Below, piece by piece: positions 18,931 through 26,906 of a DNA stretch of 35,980 bases (positions are counted from its first letter, which is position 1; each line of letters begins with the position of its first letter). This DNA comes from Gammaproteobacteria bacterium (lineage in GTDB: Bacteria; Pseudomonadota; Gammaproteobacteria; Steroidobacterales; Steroidobacteraceae), in contig VBNH01000064.1 of the NCBI GenBank assembly GCA_005878095.1, positions 1 through 35,980 of the forward strand, given 5' to 3'. The position numbers and the translations under genes were made by a program. The notes below the pieces were generated by a model. It made no database searches, was not told the DNA's origin, and saw only the letters and a program-made list of their open reading frames with translations.

Positions 18931-20297
18931 GAGCTCTCTCGCCTGGTTTTGCCGGCAAGCGTGCGCCGCGCCGCGCCCCTGCCGGCAGCCGCTGATCTTG
19001 CCGGCGGGGAGGCGAGCAGCCCCGCGGCTTCGAGCGCGCGCGCCGCTTCGCGCAGCACCGCGAACGGCAGTCCGGAGCGCCGTGCGATGTCGAGCAGCGA
19101 GTGCGTGCCGTCGGACTGGTTCAACACCCAGAGCATCGCATATTCGTGCGTGGCCGGTTCGCTGCCGCCGAGCGCCCGATACAACCCGCGCGGGCCGAGC
19201 CGGGGCTCGCCCTTGGGCTTGAGATTGACGTACCGCTGGTTGGTCTCGATGAGCTCCACGATACGCTGACACGTTTCGAAGCTGCCTTGCAGGGCCGCGG
19301 GCGTGATGAGCGACAGATCGTCCGCCGAAGTATGGTATTGGGGATAAGCGCCGTTGACCGACCGGGTGAGTCGGCCTGCCGGAAGATCAAACCCCGGGGA
19401 GCATAGCTGCCGTTCGTCGTAACCGTACGGCGAAAACGGTATGACGGCGCCGTCCCCGGCAAGCGCATAAGCCACGATCGCGTCGATCTCACTCGTGTCG
19501 CGGCGGCTGCGCTTGTAGGTGAGTGCGCCCGGATCGCCGAGCAGGGCCAGCACCAGTGCGTGACGCACGCGCGACAGACGCGACTCGTTGCGCTTGAGCC
19601 AGGTCAGCGACCCGATGGTCCCGGGCGCAAACACAAAGCGATAGGTGAAGCGTCGCGGCTCGCGCGCGATCCACTCGGCCAGCGCCGTCATCACCGCCAT
19701 GCCACTGGTATTGTCATTGGCAAGAGAGGGGTGACAGACGTGGGTGAAGAACAGCACCTCAGCGCGGGTGCGGCCGGCGATCAGCAGTTCCCCATACGTG
19801 AGTGAGCCCGGCGCGAGCGAGCTCTTCACCTCGATGCAGTAGCGTCCCGCGCGCAGCGCCAGGCGATCGCGCGCACGCATGCAGAAGCCCCAGTCGCGGC
19901 GATAGTAGCTGGTGCGGTACGGGATCCAGTCGGGGTGCTCCGGCAGCACATGCAGCCGTGCCGACAGCTCCCCGAGCGACAGGGACGTCTGCACCGGCTC
20001 GGAATAGCCCACCAAGTGCAGATTGTGCGCCTGGAAATCAATCACCCGCCGGCCATCGGCATCGATGACCGCCGCGTCCTCGACGTTCCACTCCAGGGGG
20101 ATCTCCCAATCGAACACGCGCGTGCCGCTCGGCACCTCGTGTACGACCAGCGGTACGCGAGCGCGGATCAGCGCGAGCGTCTCACGCACGCCGGCGCCGG
20201 TGATGCTCCTGCAGATCGGGTACAAGCGCGCCGCAAACTCGTAGAGACTGCGACCTGCCGAGGTTGCAGCCGCCGGTGACGATGCTTCCACGTCCAT
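18927..20297 (-). CDS. DUF4910/DUF2172 M28-like protein of sugar clusters
   Basis: 456-residue protein with an M28 aminopeptidase-like fold. Segments typical of the family are YPICRSITGAGVRETL (about 26-41), VPSGTRVFDWEIPLEW (about 55-70), the metal-site HVCHPSLANDNTSGM (about 186-200), and APGTIGSLTWLKRNE (about 225-239). The C-terminus carries a winged-helix-like domain (LWVLNQSDGTHSLLDIARRSGLPFAVLREAARALEAAGLL). Homologues recur in nucleotide-sugar and EPS clusters, but no reaction is established; peptide or amide hydrolysis on a sugar is a guess. It is locked between RfbC-like and RfbF-like genes by TGATG and ATGA overlaps, so it likely acts in the same pathway. The tail (about 430-456) is Ala/Arg-rich. 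Confidence 0.83.
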   Translation of the reverse strand: MDVEASSPAAATSAGRSLYEFAARLYPICRSITGAGVRETLALIRARVPLVVHEVPSGTRVFDWEIPLEWNVEDAAVIDADGRRVIDFQAHNLHLVGYSEPVQTSLSLGELSARLHVLPEHPDWIPYRTSYYRRDWGFCMRARDRLALRAGRYCIEVKSSLAPGSLTYGELLIAGRTRAEVLFFTHVCHPSLANDNTSGMAVMTALAEWIAREPRRFTYRFVFAPGTIGSLTWLKRNESRLSRVRHALVLALLGDPGALTYKRSRRDTSEIDAIVAYALAGDGAVIPFSPYGYDERQLCSPGFDLPAGRLTRSVNGAYPQYHTSADDLSLITPAALQGSFETCQRIVELIETNQRYVNLKPKGEPRLGPRGLYRALGGSEPATHEYAMLWVLNQSDGTHSLLDIARRSGLPFAVLREAARALEAAGLLASPPARSAAAGRGAARRTLAGKTRRESS

Positions 20298-20884
20298 CAG
20301 ACCCTGCCACTCGATTGGGCCGTCCGCTTGCGCAACTCCTCTTCGAAGCCGTTGCGGTCAAAGTCCGGATACGCGGCATCGCGCGCGGCGATGACGATGT
20401 CGGACGTGATCGGCCAGCGGATACCGAAGGACGGGTCGTTCCAGCGCACCCCCGTCGCCAGCGCCGGCGCGTGGACATCCGTCATCTGATACAGCACCTC
20501 GCAGTCATCGACCAGTGTCTGAAATCCGTGCGCCACACCCGAAGGAATGAACACCGCATGCCGGTTGTCCTGGTCGAGCAACACGGCTCGATGCCTGAGA
20601 TAGCTGGGCTCGGCCGGTCGCAGATCGAGCAGCAGGTCATGAATCGCGCCACGCAGACACCGCACCAGCTTGCCTTCCCGCGAAGGCGGCCACTGAAAGT
20701 GCAGGCCGCGCACCGTGCCGCGGCGCCGACTCCAGGCAACACTCGATTGCACGAACGCGGCCGGCAGGCCGTGGGCCCGGAACTCCTCGACGCACACCGA
20801 GCGTGCGAAGAACCCGCGTTCGTCGAATTGACGCTCCATTTTCACCAATGCCGCACCGGACAGCTCGAGCGCTTCGAACAGCAT
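20297..20884 (-). CDS. dTDP-4-dehydrorhamnose 3,5-epimerase family protein
   Basis: 195-residue RmlC/RfbC cupin that epimerises C3 and/or C5 of a 4-keto-6-deoxy sugar nucleotide. Active-site base His is in VRGLHFQWPP (about residue 62) and Asp/Lys-bearing cupin strands follow. The segment VLYQMTDVHAPALATGVRWNDPSFGIRWP aligns with the family block in which a Tyr six residues after the catalytic Tyr is usual; here that Tyr-Tyr pair reads Val-His, which may shift activity to 3- or 5-epimerisation only. It starts 1 nt after the SDR gene stop and overlaps the DUF4910 start by TGATG. Confidence 0.87.
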   Translation of the reverse strand: MLFEALELSGAALVKMERQFDERGFFARSVCVEEFRAHGLPAAFVQSSVAWSRRRGTVRGLHFQWPPSREGKLVRCLRGAIHDLLLDLRPAEPSYLRHRAVLLDQDNRHAVFIPSGVAHGFQTLVDDCEVLYQMTDVHAPALATGVRWNDPSFGIRWPITSDIVIAARDAAYPDFDRNGFEEELRKRTAQSSGRV

Positions 20885-20885
20885 G

Positions 20886-21917
20886 TCAGCGCCAGTAGAA
20901 TTCGCCGTCGATCTGCCGAGTCGCCTGCAGGTACTGCAACTGCTTCAGACGGGTGAAGGCGCGGAACTGGTAGGTCGCGGGCTGCATTTGAATACGCTCG
21001 AACAGCTCGTGCAACTGGCGCGCGCCATCGCGCGCCGTACGGCGGCACCTGAAGCCGGGTAATTCGCGGTGGATGCGCTCGAAGCTCACGCGGTAGCTAC
21101 GCTTGTCGCCGGCGGACGCGCCGACCGAGACCGCGCAACCGGGGAACTCGTCCGCGACGATCTGTGCCAGCTCCCGCACGCGGTAGTTCTCGGAAGTTTG
21201 ACCCACATTGAAGATCTTGCCACGCACCGCATCCTCCGGCGCCACCAGACTGCGGTAGATGGCCTCGCAGATATCCTCGACGTGTACCACCGGGCGCCAG
21301 GGACTGCCGTCGCTCGTCATGACGATGCGTCTGCTCGTCCAGGCGAGCGCACACAGCTCGTTGAGGACGATGTCGAAGCGCATGCGCGGCGAGGGGCCGA
21401 ACGCCGTGGCATTGCGCAACAGCACCGGGCTGAAATCCGCTCCCGCCATGGCGGCGAGGTCGCGCTCCACCAGCACCTTGCACTCGGCGTAGGCGGTCTG
21501 CGGATTGACGCGCGCGTTCTCGTCGAGAAACTCTCCACTGCCCGCGCCATAGACGCTGCAGGAGGAGCTGTAGACGAAGCGCCTGATGCCGGCGCGAATG
21601 CCTTCCCTTGCGAACGCTACCGAGCCCTGATGGTTGAGCCGGTGCGTCACCTCGGGATTGTTCTGTCCGAGCGGATCGTTGGATAGCTCGGCGAGATGCA
21701 CCACGGCATCGCAGCCCGCCAGGTCGGCCGCCGTAACGGCGCGCAGATCCTTGTTGAGCGTGTGCGGCGTCGCGGCCAGACGCCGGTTGTCGCTGTACAG
21801 CCACCCATCCCGGTAGTAGCCGGTATCGAGCCCGATGACCGTGATGCCGCGCTCCAGCAGATAGGGCGCGAGCACCGCCCCGATGTAACCATCCACTCCT
21901 GTGACGAAAACGCGCAT
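20886..21917 (-). CDS. NAD-dependent sugar epimerase/dehydratase (extended SDR)
   Basis: 343-residue nucleotide-sugar SDR. The Rossmann motif is VTGVDGYIGAVLAPYL (about 5-20), the NAD loop LAELSNDPLG is near residue 74, the catalytic Ser is in YSSSCSVYGAG, and the Tyr-x-x-x-Lys pair is in AYAECK. Substrate segments are NATAFGPSPRMR and GSPWRPVVHVEDI. It could be a 4-epimerase, a 4-ketoreductase or a dehydratase; sequence alone does not decide. As the only SDR in the operon it may be the final 4-ketoreductase for a deoxy sugar. The start is 42 nt after the wzt stop, the largest gap in the front half of the operon. Confidence 0.87.
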   Translation of the reverse strand: MRVFVTGVDGYIGAVLAPYLLERGITVIGLDTGYYRDGWLYSDNRRLAATPHTLNKDLRAVTAADLAGCDAVVHLAELSNDPLGQNNPEVTHRLNHQGSVAFAREGIRAGIRRFVYSSSCSVYGAGSGEFLDENARVNPQTAYAECKVLVERDLAAMAGADFSPVLLRNATAFGPSPRMRFDIVLNELCALAWTSRRIVMTSDGSPWRPVVHVEDICEAIYRSLVAPEDAVRGKIFNVGQTSENYRVRELAQIVADEFPGCAVSVGASAGDKRSYRVSFERIHRELPGFRCRRTARDGARQLHELFERIQMQPATYQFRAFTRLKQLQYLQATRQIDGEFYWR

Positions 21918-21959
21918 ATCCGTATTGTGGCTCCAGCCTGCGGCGGCATGGATCTCGCT

Positions 21960-23270
21960 TCAACCGTTGGCGGCCGGGCTCACCTCGATCCTGGCGCCGC
22001 TGCCGATGCCATCCAGGCGCCAACGCTGGGGAAAGAACACCAGTCCAAAGCGGCTGTCGATGCGCCGGCTCAACCCGTAGATGGGCGCCTCCTCGATGTC
22101 GAGGTGCACGGCATGCTCCAGGGCGTCGTACACGCGTGTTTCAAGCAAGGAGTCCACTTTCAGCGACAAGTAGTAGCGCCCCGGCACGAGGTTGAGAGAA
22201 TCGATCTCGAGGTCGAGGTAGCCGTCCCCGGCCGGGACCAGCGGAATGTCCAGACCGTGCAGCCAGGTGCCGGTGTCGGTCACCAGCGTGCCGAGTTCCG
22301 TATACATCCTGAGCGCGAAGGCCGGGCGCTCGATCGGCTCCTTCGCCCGGTAATGCAGACGGATCACCAGACTCTTGCCGCAGCGCGTGACGGTTTGCAG
22401 CCCCCCATCGGTCGAGCGGAATTCGACCCGGGTGAAGCGGATCTCGCCGCTCCCGCCGCGGGCGTCTGCCGCGATGAGTGCCTTGGAGGCGCCGTCGGCT
22501 GAAGCAAACGATCCCATGTAGGCTTCAATGACTTCACGCATCGGTCCGTCGAGCTTGATTCTGCCCTCTGCGATCCACATGCCGCGCGAGCATAGATTCT
22601 CGACCGCCGCCATGTTGTGGGACACGAACAGCACGGTCCGCCCCCCACCCCGCAGATCGTGCATGGCGCTGACACATTTCTTCTGGAATACCGCGTCGCC
22701 AACCGCCAGCACCTCATCGACGATGAGCACATCCGGGTCGAGGTGCGCGGCCACCGCGAAGCCGAGCCGCGAGCGCATGCCGGTCGAATAGCGCTTGATG
22801 GGTGTGTCGATGAAACGCTGCAGGCCCGAGAACTCGACGATCGCCTCGAGCTTGGCATCGACCTCCTTCTTCTTCATCCCCATGATGGAACCGTTCAGGA
22901 AGATGTTCTCGCGCCCGGTAAGTTCCTCGTGGAACCCGGCGCCGACTTCCAGCAGCGCGGCGACGCGCCCGCGCGCGCGTACCCTGCCGGAGGTGGGATA
23001 AGTGATTTTCGCGAGTATCTTGAGGAGCGTGCTCTTGCCGGCACCGTTACGGCCGATGATGCCGACGACCTCGCCCTGTTGCACGGTGAAGGAGACATCG
23101 CGCAAGGCCCACAGGACCTCCTTCGGCGCTCGCCTGCCGAACGGCGCTCGCAACAGCCGCACGAGCTGGTCGCGCAGCTGGGTCTCCTGCTGCAAGGCTC
23201 CGAGCTCGTAACGCTTGGAGAGGTTCTCGACGGTGATGGACTCGGTCATGACTTGCGCCCGTCCCGGCAT
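21960..23270 (-). CDS. wzt: Wzt-like polysaccharide ABC transporter ATPase with C-terminal binding domain
   Basis: 436-residue ATPase that powers export of a finished, lipid-linked polysaccharide. Walker A GRNGAGKST is near residues 73-81, the ABC signature reads YSTGMRSRLGFAVA, Walker B PDVLIVDEVLAVGD and the switch His is in FVSHNMA. Residues about 290-430 form the Wzt-type C-terminal domain (Pfam PF14524) that recognises the modified chain end, implying a capped or otherwise marked polymer. ATG 23270 overlaps the wzm stop as TGATG; an internal ATG at 23249 (MTESITVENLSKRY) fits the family start better and is possible. Confidence 0.92.
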   Translation of the reverse strand: MPGRAQVMTESITVENLSKRYELGALQQETQLRDQLVRLLRAPFGRRAPKEVLWALRDVSFTVQQGEVVGIIGRNGAGKSTLLKILAKITYPTSGRVRARGRVAALLEVGAGFHEELTGRENIFLNGSIMGMKKKEVDAKLEAIVEFSGLQRFIDTPIKRYSTGMRSRLGFAVAAHLDPDVLIVDEVLAVGDAVFQKKCVSAMHDLRGGGRTVLFVSHNMAAVENLCSRGMWIAEGRIKLDGPMREVIEAYMGSFASADGASKALIAADARGGSGEIRFTRVEFRSTDGGLQTVTRCGKSLVIRLHYRAKEPIERPAFALRMYTELGTLVTDTGTWLHGLDIPLVPAGDGYLDLEIDSLNLVPGRYYLSLKVDSLLETRVYDALEHAVHLDIEEAPIYGLSRRIDSRFGLVFFPQRWRLDGIGSGARIEVSPAANG

Positions 23271-24052
23271 CAGACGACATCGGCGAAAACACGCTCAGTG
23301 CTTCTGAAGTGCCAGCTACCAATGAGCAGCAGCAACAACGTCACGATCCACGAACAACCCAATACATCCCAATCGACCTGGCCGCCGCCGAACAAGCAGG
23401 CGCGGAACCCCTGAATCACGCCGGTCATGGGATTCAAAGCCAGCCAGCCCTGGAAACGATGTGGCAGGAAGCTCACTGGATAGATGATGGGTGTCACGAA
23501 CAGGCCGAGCTGGGTCAGAAACGGGATGGTGTACTTGACGTCACGGTAGCGCACGTTGAGAGCGGCAAGCAGCATGCCGAGCCCCATGACCAACAGCACC
23601 GTCTGTCCGACAAAAATTGGCGTCAGCAGCACCGTCCAGCGCGGAGTCATGTGGTAGTACAGCAGCATCCCGATCAGGAACACGGAGCTGACGAACAGGT
23701 CGAGCAGACCTCCGAGGGCTGCAGCCGCCGGCAGCAGCACACGTGGAAAGTAGATCTTGGTGATCAGACTGGAATTGGCGATGAGACTGTTGCCGACCTG
23801 CGAGAGCGTAACGGAGAAGTACGTCCACAGCAGCAAGGCCGAGTACGAGAACAGCGGGTACGGCACGCCATCGCTCGGAATGCCGGCCAACTTCCCGAAG
23901 AAGAAGGCAAAGGTAATCATGGTGAAAAGAGGTTGCAGCAGCGCCCAGGCGACACCCAGGGCCGCCTGCTTGTAGCGCACCTTCACATCACGCCACGCCA
24001 GGAAGTAGAGGATTTCCCGCGAGTGCCAGATTTCAGAAACCCATTGGCCCAC
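23270..24052 (-). CDS. wzm: Wzm-like polysaccharide ABC transporter permease
   Basis: 260-residue ABC-2 type permease with six TM helices. It begins with the interfacial segment EILYFLAWRDVKVRYKQAALGVAWALLQPL typical of Wzm/KpsM. It pairs with Wzt to flip and export lipid-linked O-antigen or capsule through the inner membrane. The only usable start is GTG 24052; a stop lies a few codons upstream in frame. Presence of Wzm/Wzt says the polymer is completed in the cytoplasm rather than by Wzx/Wzy. It heads the minus-strand operon and diverges from the C-methyltransferase gene across about 210 bp. Confidence 0.92.
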   Translation of the reverse strand: MGQWVSEIWHSREILYFLAWRDVKVRYKQAALGVAWALLQPLFTMITFAFFFGKLAGIPSDGVPYPLFSYSALLLWTYFSVTLSQVGNSLIANSSLITKIYFPRVLLPAAAALGGLLDLFVSSVFLIGMLLYYHMTPRWTVLLTPIFVGQTVLLVMGLGMLLAALNVRYRDVKYTIPFLTQLGLFVTPIIYPVSFLPHRFQGWLALNPMTGVIQGFRACLFGGGQVDWDVLGCSWIVTLLLLLIGSWHFRSTERVFADVV

Positions 24053-24124
24053 TGCGCATCTACCTGACTACATGCTCCGCCAAAATCCCTTCCGGCCGAG
24101 GCGCCGGGCCGCCGGCAGCAGACA

Positions 24125-24154
24125 TTCAAAGGGCGCGGCCTATGACCTTATATT
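24125..24154 (+). promoter_or_regulatory. Sigma-70-like promoter for the C-methyltransferase gene
   Basis: TTCAAA (24125-24130) and TATATT (24149-24154) with an 18-bp spacer on the plus strand, in an AT-rich island of the wzm/methyltransferase divergent gap. The predicted transcript would begin near 24161, about 100 nt before ATG 24261 and exactly where a strong dyad begins. Confidence 0.5.
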
Positions 24155-24162
24155 ATCTTGTT

Positions 24163-24187
24163 CGCGACCTGCTCCGGCGAGGTCGCG
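24163..24187. repeat. 8-bp perfect dyad at the predicted transcript 5' end
   Basis: CGCGACCT and AGGTCGCG flank a 9-nt centre. On the plus strand this would fold as a stem-loop at the very start of the methyltransferase mRNA, or serve as an operator at the start site. A smaller dyad, GTAGG-CTCTGT-CCTAC (24195-24210), follows 7 nt later. No coding function is seen in 24053-24260. Confidence 0.55.
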
Positions 24188-24260
24188 CTGGCCGGTAGGC
24201 TCTGTCCTACGCTGCGGGTTGACTGTCACTGACGGCATCCGGGAATTCGAGGCTCTCAAC

Positions 24261-25499
24261 ATGGATCACCCGCTGCAGTGCCGCTTTTGCGGCTATCCCG
24301 TGCGCCATACGTTCGTCGACCTGGGCATGTCGCCACTGTGCCAGAGGCACATCACGGCTGAACAGCTCAATCACATGGAGCCGTTCTATCCGCTTCATGC
24401 GTACCTGTGCGAGCGATGCTTCCTCGTGCAACTCGAGGAGTTCGTCGCCCCGAGCGCCATATTCAGCGAGTACGCCTACTTCTCATCCTATTCGGACAGC
24501 TGGGTGGAGCACGCGCGCAAGTACTGCGAGCTGATGTGTGAGCGCTTCCGTTTAGGTCGCCACAGCCGCGTGGTGGAGATCGCCAGCAACGACGGTTATC
24601 TGCTGCAGCATTTTGTCGCGAAAAGCGTCCCCGTCCTGGGCGTCGAACCGGCCGCCAACGTGGCCGAGGTGGCCCTCAGGAATGGCATACGGTCGGTGGT
24701 GAAGTTCTTCGGCACCCAGACTGCACACGAGCTCGCCGCCGAATTCGGCAAGCCGGACCTGCTGCTCGGCAATAACGTGCTGGCACACGTCCCGGATCTG
24801 AACGACTTCGTCGCCGGCATGAAGCTGCTCCTGGGTGAAAAGGGCGTGATCACCATGGAGTTTCCGCATCTGCTGGAGTTGATGCAGCACAATCAGTTCG
24901 ACACCATCTACCACGAGCACTTCAGCTACCTCTCGTTCGCGACCGTGACCGAGGTGTTTCGTCATCACGGCCTGACGCTGTTCGACGTCGAGACGCTACC
25001 GACCCACGGCGGTTCGCTGCGGATCTACGGCAGGCACACCGAGGACGGCTCAAAGCCGGTCAGCGCGCGGGTGCGCGAGTTGCACGCCGTAGAGGAGCGC
25101 TTCGGGCTCAGGAAGGTCGCAACCTATGCGGCATTCGCCGAGCAAGTACGGGAGACCAAGCGGGCACTACTCACGTTTCTGATCGACGCCAAACGCGCCG
25201 GCAAGCGCATCGTCGCCTATGGCGCCCCGGGGAAGGGCAACACGCTGCTCAATTATTGCGGCATCGGCACGGACTTCCTCGACTTCACGGTCGACCGTAA
25301 CCCGCATAAACAGGGCAAATACACACCCGGCACCCATATCCCGATTCTGCATCCTGACGAGTTGATCAAAGCCCGGCCCGACTACGTATTGATACTGCCG
25401 TGGAACCTGAAGGAGGAGATTCTCGCGACGGTGGGCAGAACCCCGGGCCTGAAGGCTCGCTTCGTGGTGCCCATTCCCAGGGTCGAGATCGTCGCTTAG
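24261..25499 (+). CDS. Nucleotide-sugar C-methyltransferase
   Basis: 412-residue SAM-dependent enzyme with the three-part architecture of sugar C-methyltransferases (TylC3-like). An N-terminal zinc domain carries CRFCG (residues 6-10) and CERCF (about 53-57), Pfam PF08421. The SAM domain holds VVEIASNDGYLLQHF near 100-114, and the C-terminal domain has AYGAPGKGNTLLNYCGI and PWNLKEEI (Pfam PF08484). Such enzymes add a methyl to C3 of a 4-keto sugar nucleotide to give branched sugars. ATG 24261 was chosen over upstream codons because it begins the domain (MDHPLQCRFCG). It leads a two-gene unit with the GT4 enzyme 8 nt downstream. Confidence 0.9.
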   Translation: MDHPLQCRFCGYPVRHTFVDLGMSPLCQRHITAEQLNHMEPFYPLHAYLCERCFLVQLEEFVAPSAIFSEYAYFSSYSDSWVEHARKYCELMCERFRLGRHSRVVEIASNDGYLLQHFVAKSVPVLGVEPAANVAEVALRNGIRSVVKFFGTQTAHELAAEFGKPDLLLGNNVLAHVPDLNDFVAGMKLLLGEKGVITMEFPHLLELMQHNQFDTIYHEHFSYLSFATVTEVFRHHGLTLFDVETLPTHGGSLRIYGRHTEDGSKPVSARVRELHAVEERFGLRKVATYAAFAEQVRETKRALLTFLIDAKRAGKRIVAYGAPGKGNTLLNYCGIGTDFLDFTVDRNPHKQGKYTPGTHIPILHPDELIKARPDYVLILPWNLKEEILATVGRTPGLKARFVVPIPRVEIVA

Positions 25500-25507
25500 G
25501 TGGCCAA

Positions 25508-26785
25508 ATGACGACCGCCCTGGTGGTGTCACGCTACTTTCCGAACGACTCCCGGACGGTGGGCGTCCATCAACGTCTGGGGACGCAGGTACAGGCCCTG
25601 GCCAAGGTCGTGGATCGCGTCGACTGCCTGTTTCTCCAGCCTGTGGACCGGCGGTACGCAGCGCAAGAGATCCAGGAGCACGAGGCGCGCTTGCGGCGGC
25701 TCTGGTCACCCGCGGTCTGGATTCGGGTCGCGCCGACGCTGGTAGACGATGAGCCACCGACGTTGTGGCAGCGCCGCGGGCGCGGCGTGTTTGACTTCCA
25801 CGCGCAACGCATTGCCCGTCCCGCCAGCACCGCAGCAGCCTGCGATGCGGTCAGTGCTGCAGTGGACGGCCGGCCCGACATCATCCTGGCGCACCGCCTG
25901 TCGTCGATGTGCGTACTGATGGCACTTGCGCGCAAGGCACCGGAAAAGACCCGGCGCGCGCCACTTTTCTTCGACCTGGATGACATTGAGCACGTGAGCT
26001 GGTTTCGGCGCTTGCTGCACGACCCTGGGTGGCCGGCCGAGCGTCTGCAGCTGTTGCAAGTGCCCAGGCTGATGCTCGCCGAGATTCAGGCCATACGCCT
26101 CGCGGCCGTGACATTCGTGTGCTCGGAGGCGGATCGCCGCTATCTGGCGCGCTTCCCCGGTACCGAGCACGTGCAAACGGTTCCCAACAGCGTCACCTTC
26201 CCGCCCCTGGATGACCGCGACATCTCCGAACCGCTGGTGCTGTTCGTGGGAAGCATGGGCTACCGCCCGAACATTCAGGCAGTTGATTTGCTGGTGCAAG
26301 AGATCTGGCCCGCAGTGCGCGCGCAGGTTCCGGCAGCCCGGCTGGTCGTCATCGGCCCCTGCCCGGAGCTGACAGCCTCGTACCACACTGCGGATGAGAG
26401 CGTCATATTTCCCGGTTTTGTCGATGATCTTCAGTCATGGTACGCCCGCGCGCGCGTGGTGTGCTGTCCAATTCGTCACGGCGGGGGCACGCGCGTGAAG
26501 ATCATCGAAGCCGCGGCGCACGCCAAAGCGATCGTGTCGACGCGACTGGGAGCGGAGGGGCTGAACTTCGAAGAGGGGCGCGAGATCATCCTGCGCGACG
26601 CGCCGGCGCAGCTGGCCGAGGCATGCGTTCGCCTGCTGGGCGATCGGCACGGCGCAGCGCGGCTCGGAAAGGCAGCACTGCAGAAGGCACACGGCACCTA
26701 TGAGCGGGGTGCTGTCGTTGACCGGCTGGCAGGCATCTTCCGCGCGGGCGGCAGCCTCAACCTCCGCCATCGCCAGGAACCCTGA
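25508..26785 (+). CDS. Family 4 glycosyltransferase
   Basis: 425-residue GT-B retaining glycosyltransferase. The acceptor domain is N-terminal (LVVSRYFPNDSRTVGVHQR). The donor domain starts near residue 235 with PLVLFVGSMGYRPNIQAVDLL, followed by VIFPGFVDDLQSWYARARVVCCPIRHGGGTRVKIIEAAAHAKAIVSTRLGAEGL, which includes the C-terminal nucleotide-binding Glu (KIIEA). It resembles the sugar-transferase/PEP-CTERM-type GT4 proteins. It follows the C-methyltransferase by 8 nt and may transfer the methyl-branched sugar. Its last 29 nt run antisense to a small minus-strand reading frame. Confidence 0.88.
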   Translation: MTTALVVSRYFPNDSRTVGVHQRLGTQVQALAKVVDRVDCLFLQPVDRRYAAQEIQEHEARLRRLWSPAVWIRVAPTLVDDEPPTLWQRRGRGVFDFHAQRIARPASTAAACDAVSAAVDGRPDIILAHRLSSMCVLMALARKAPEKTRRAPLFFDLDDIEHVSWFRRLLHDPGWPAERLQLLQVPRLMLAEIQAIRLAAVTFVCSEADRRYLARFPGTEHVQTVPNSVTFPPLDDRDISEPLVLFVGSMGYRPNIQAVDLLVQEIWPAVRAQVPAARLVVIGPCPELTASYHTADESVIFPGFVDDLQSWYARARVVCCPIRHGGGTRVKIIEAAAHAKAIVSTRLGAEGLNFEEGREIILRDAPAQLAEACVRLLGDRHGAARLGKAALQKAHGTYERGAVVDRLAGIFRAGGSLNLRHRQEP

Positions 26786-26906
26786 CCACCGCGGCCGCCA
26801 TCTCGATCGCCTGTTCGCACGCGCCAGACTCGATCCCAAGCCAGCGTGCACGGTCACGCCACCGATAGAGTGCGGGCAGGATGCGACCGCGCAGCATCTG
26901 CTCCAT
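26757..26906 (-). CDS. Possible 49-residue small protein coupled to the GNAT gene
   Basis: Not recognised. ATG 26906 overlaps the GNAT stop as TGATG, the same coupling used at several junctions in this cluster. The frame (MEQMLRGRILPALYRWRD ... GDGGG) is basic and Trp-containing in its first half and ends at 26757, antisense to the last codons of the GT4 gene. It fills most of the 120-nt gap between convergent genes. It could be chance in GC-rich DNA, where stop-free frames are common. Apart from this frame I see nothing in the gap except a weak GCGTG-N6-CACGC dyad. Confidence 0.25.
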   Translation of the reverse strand: MEQMLRGRILPALYRWRDRARWLGIESGACEQAIEMAAAVVRVPGDGGG

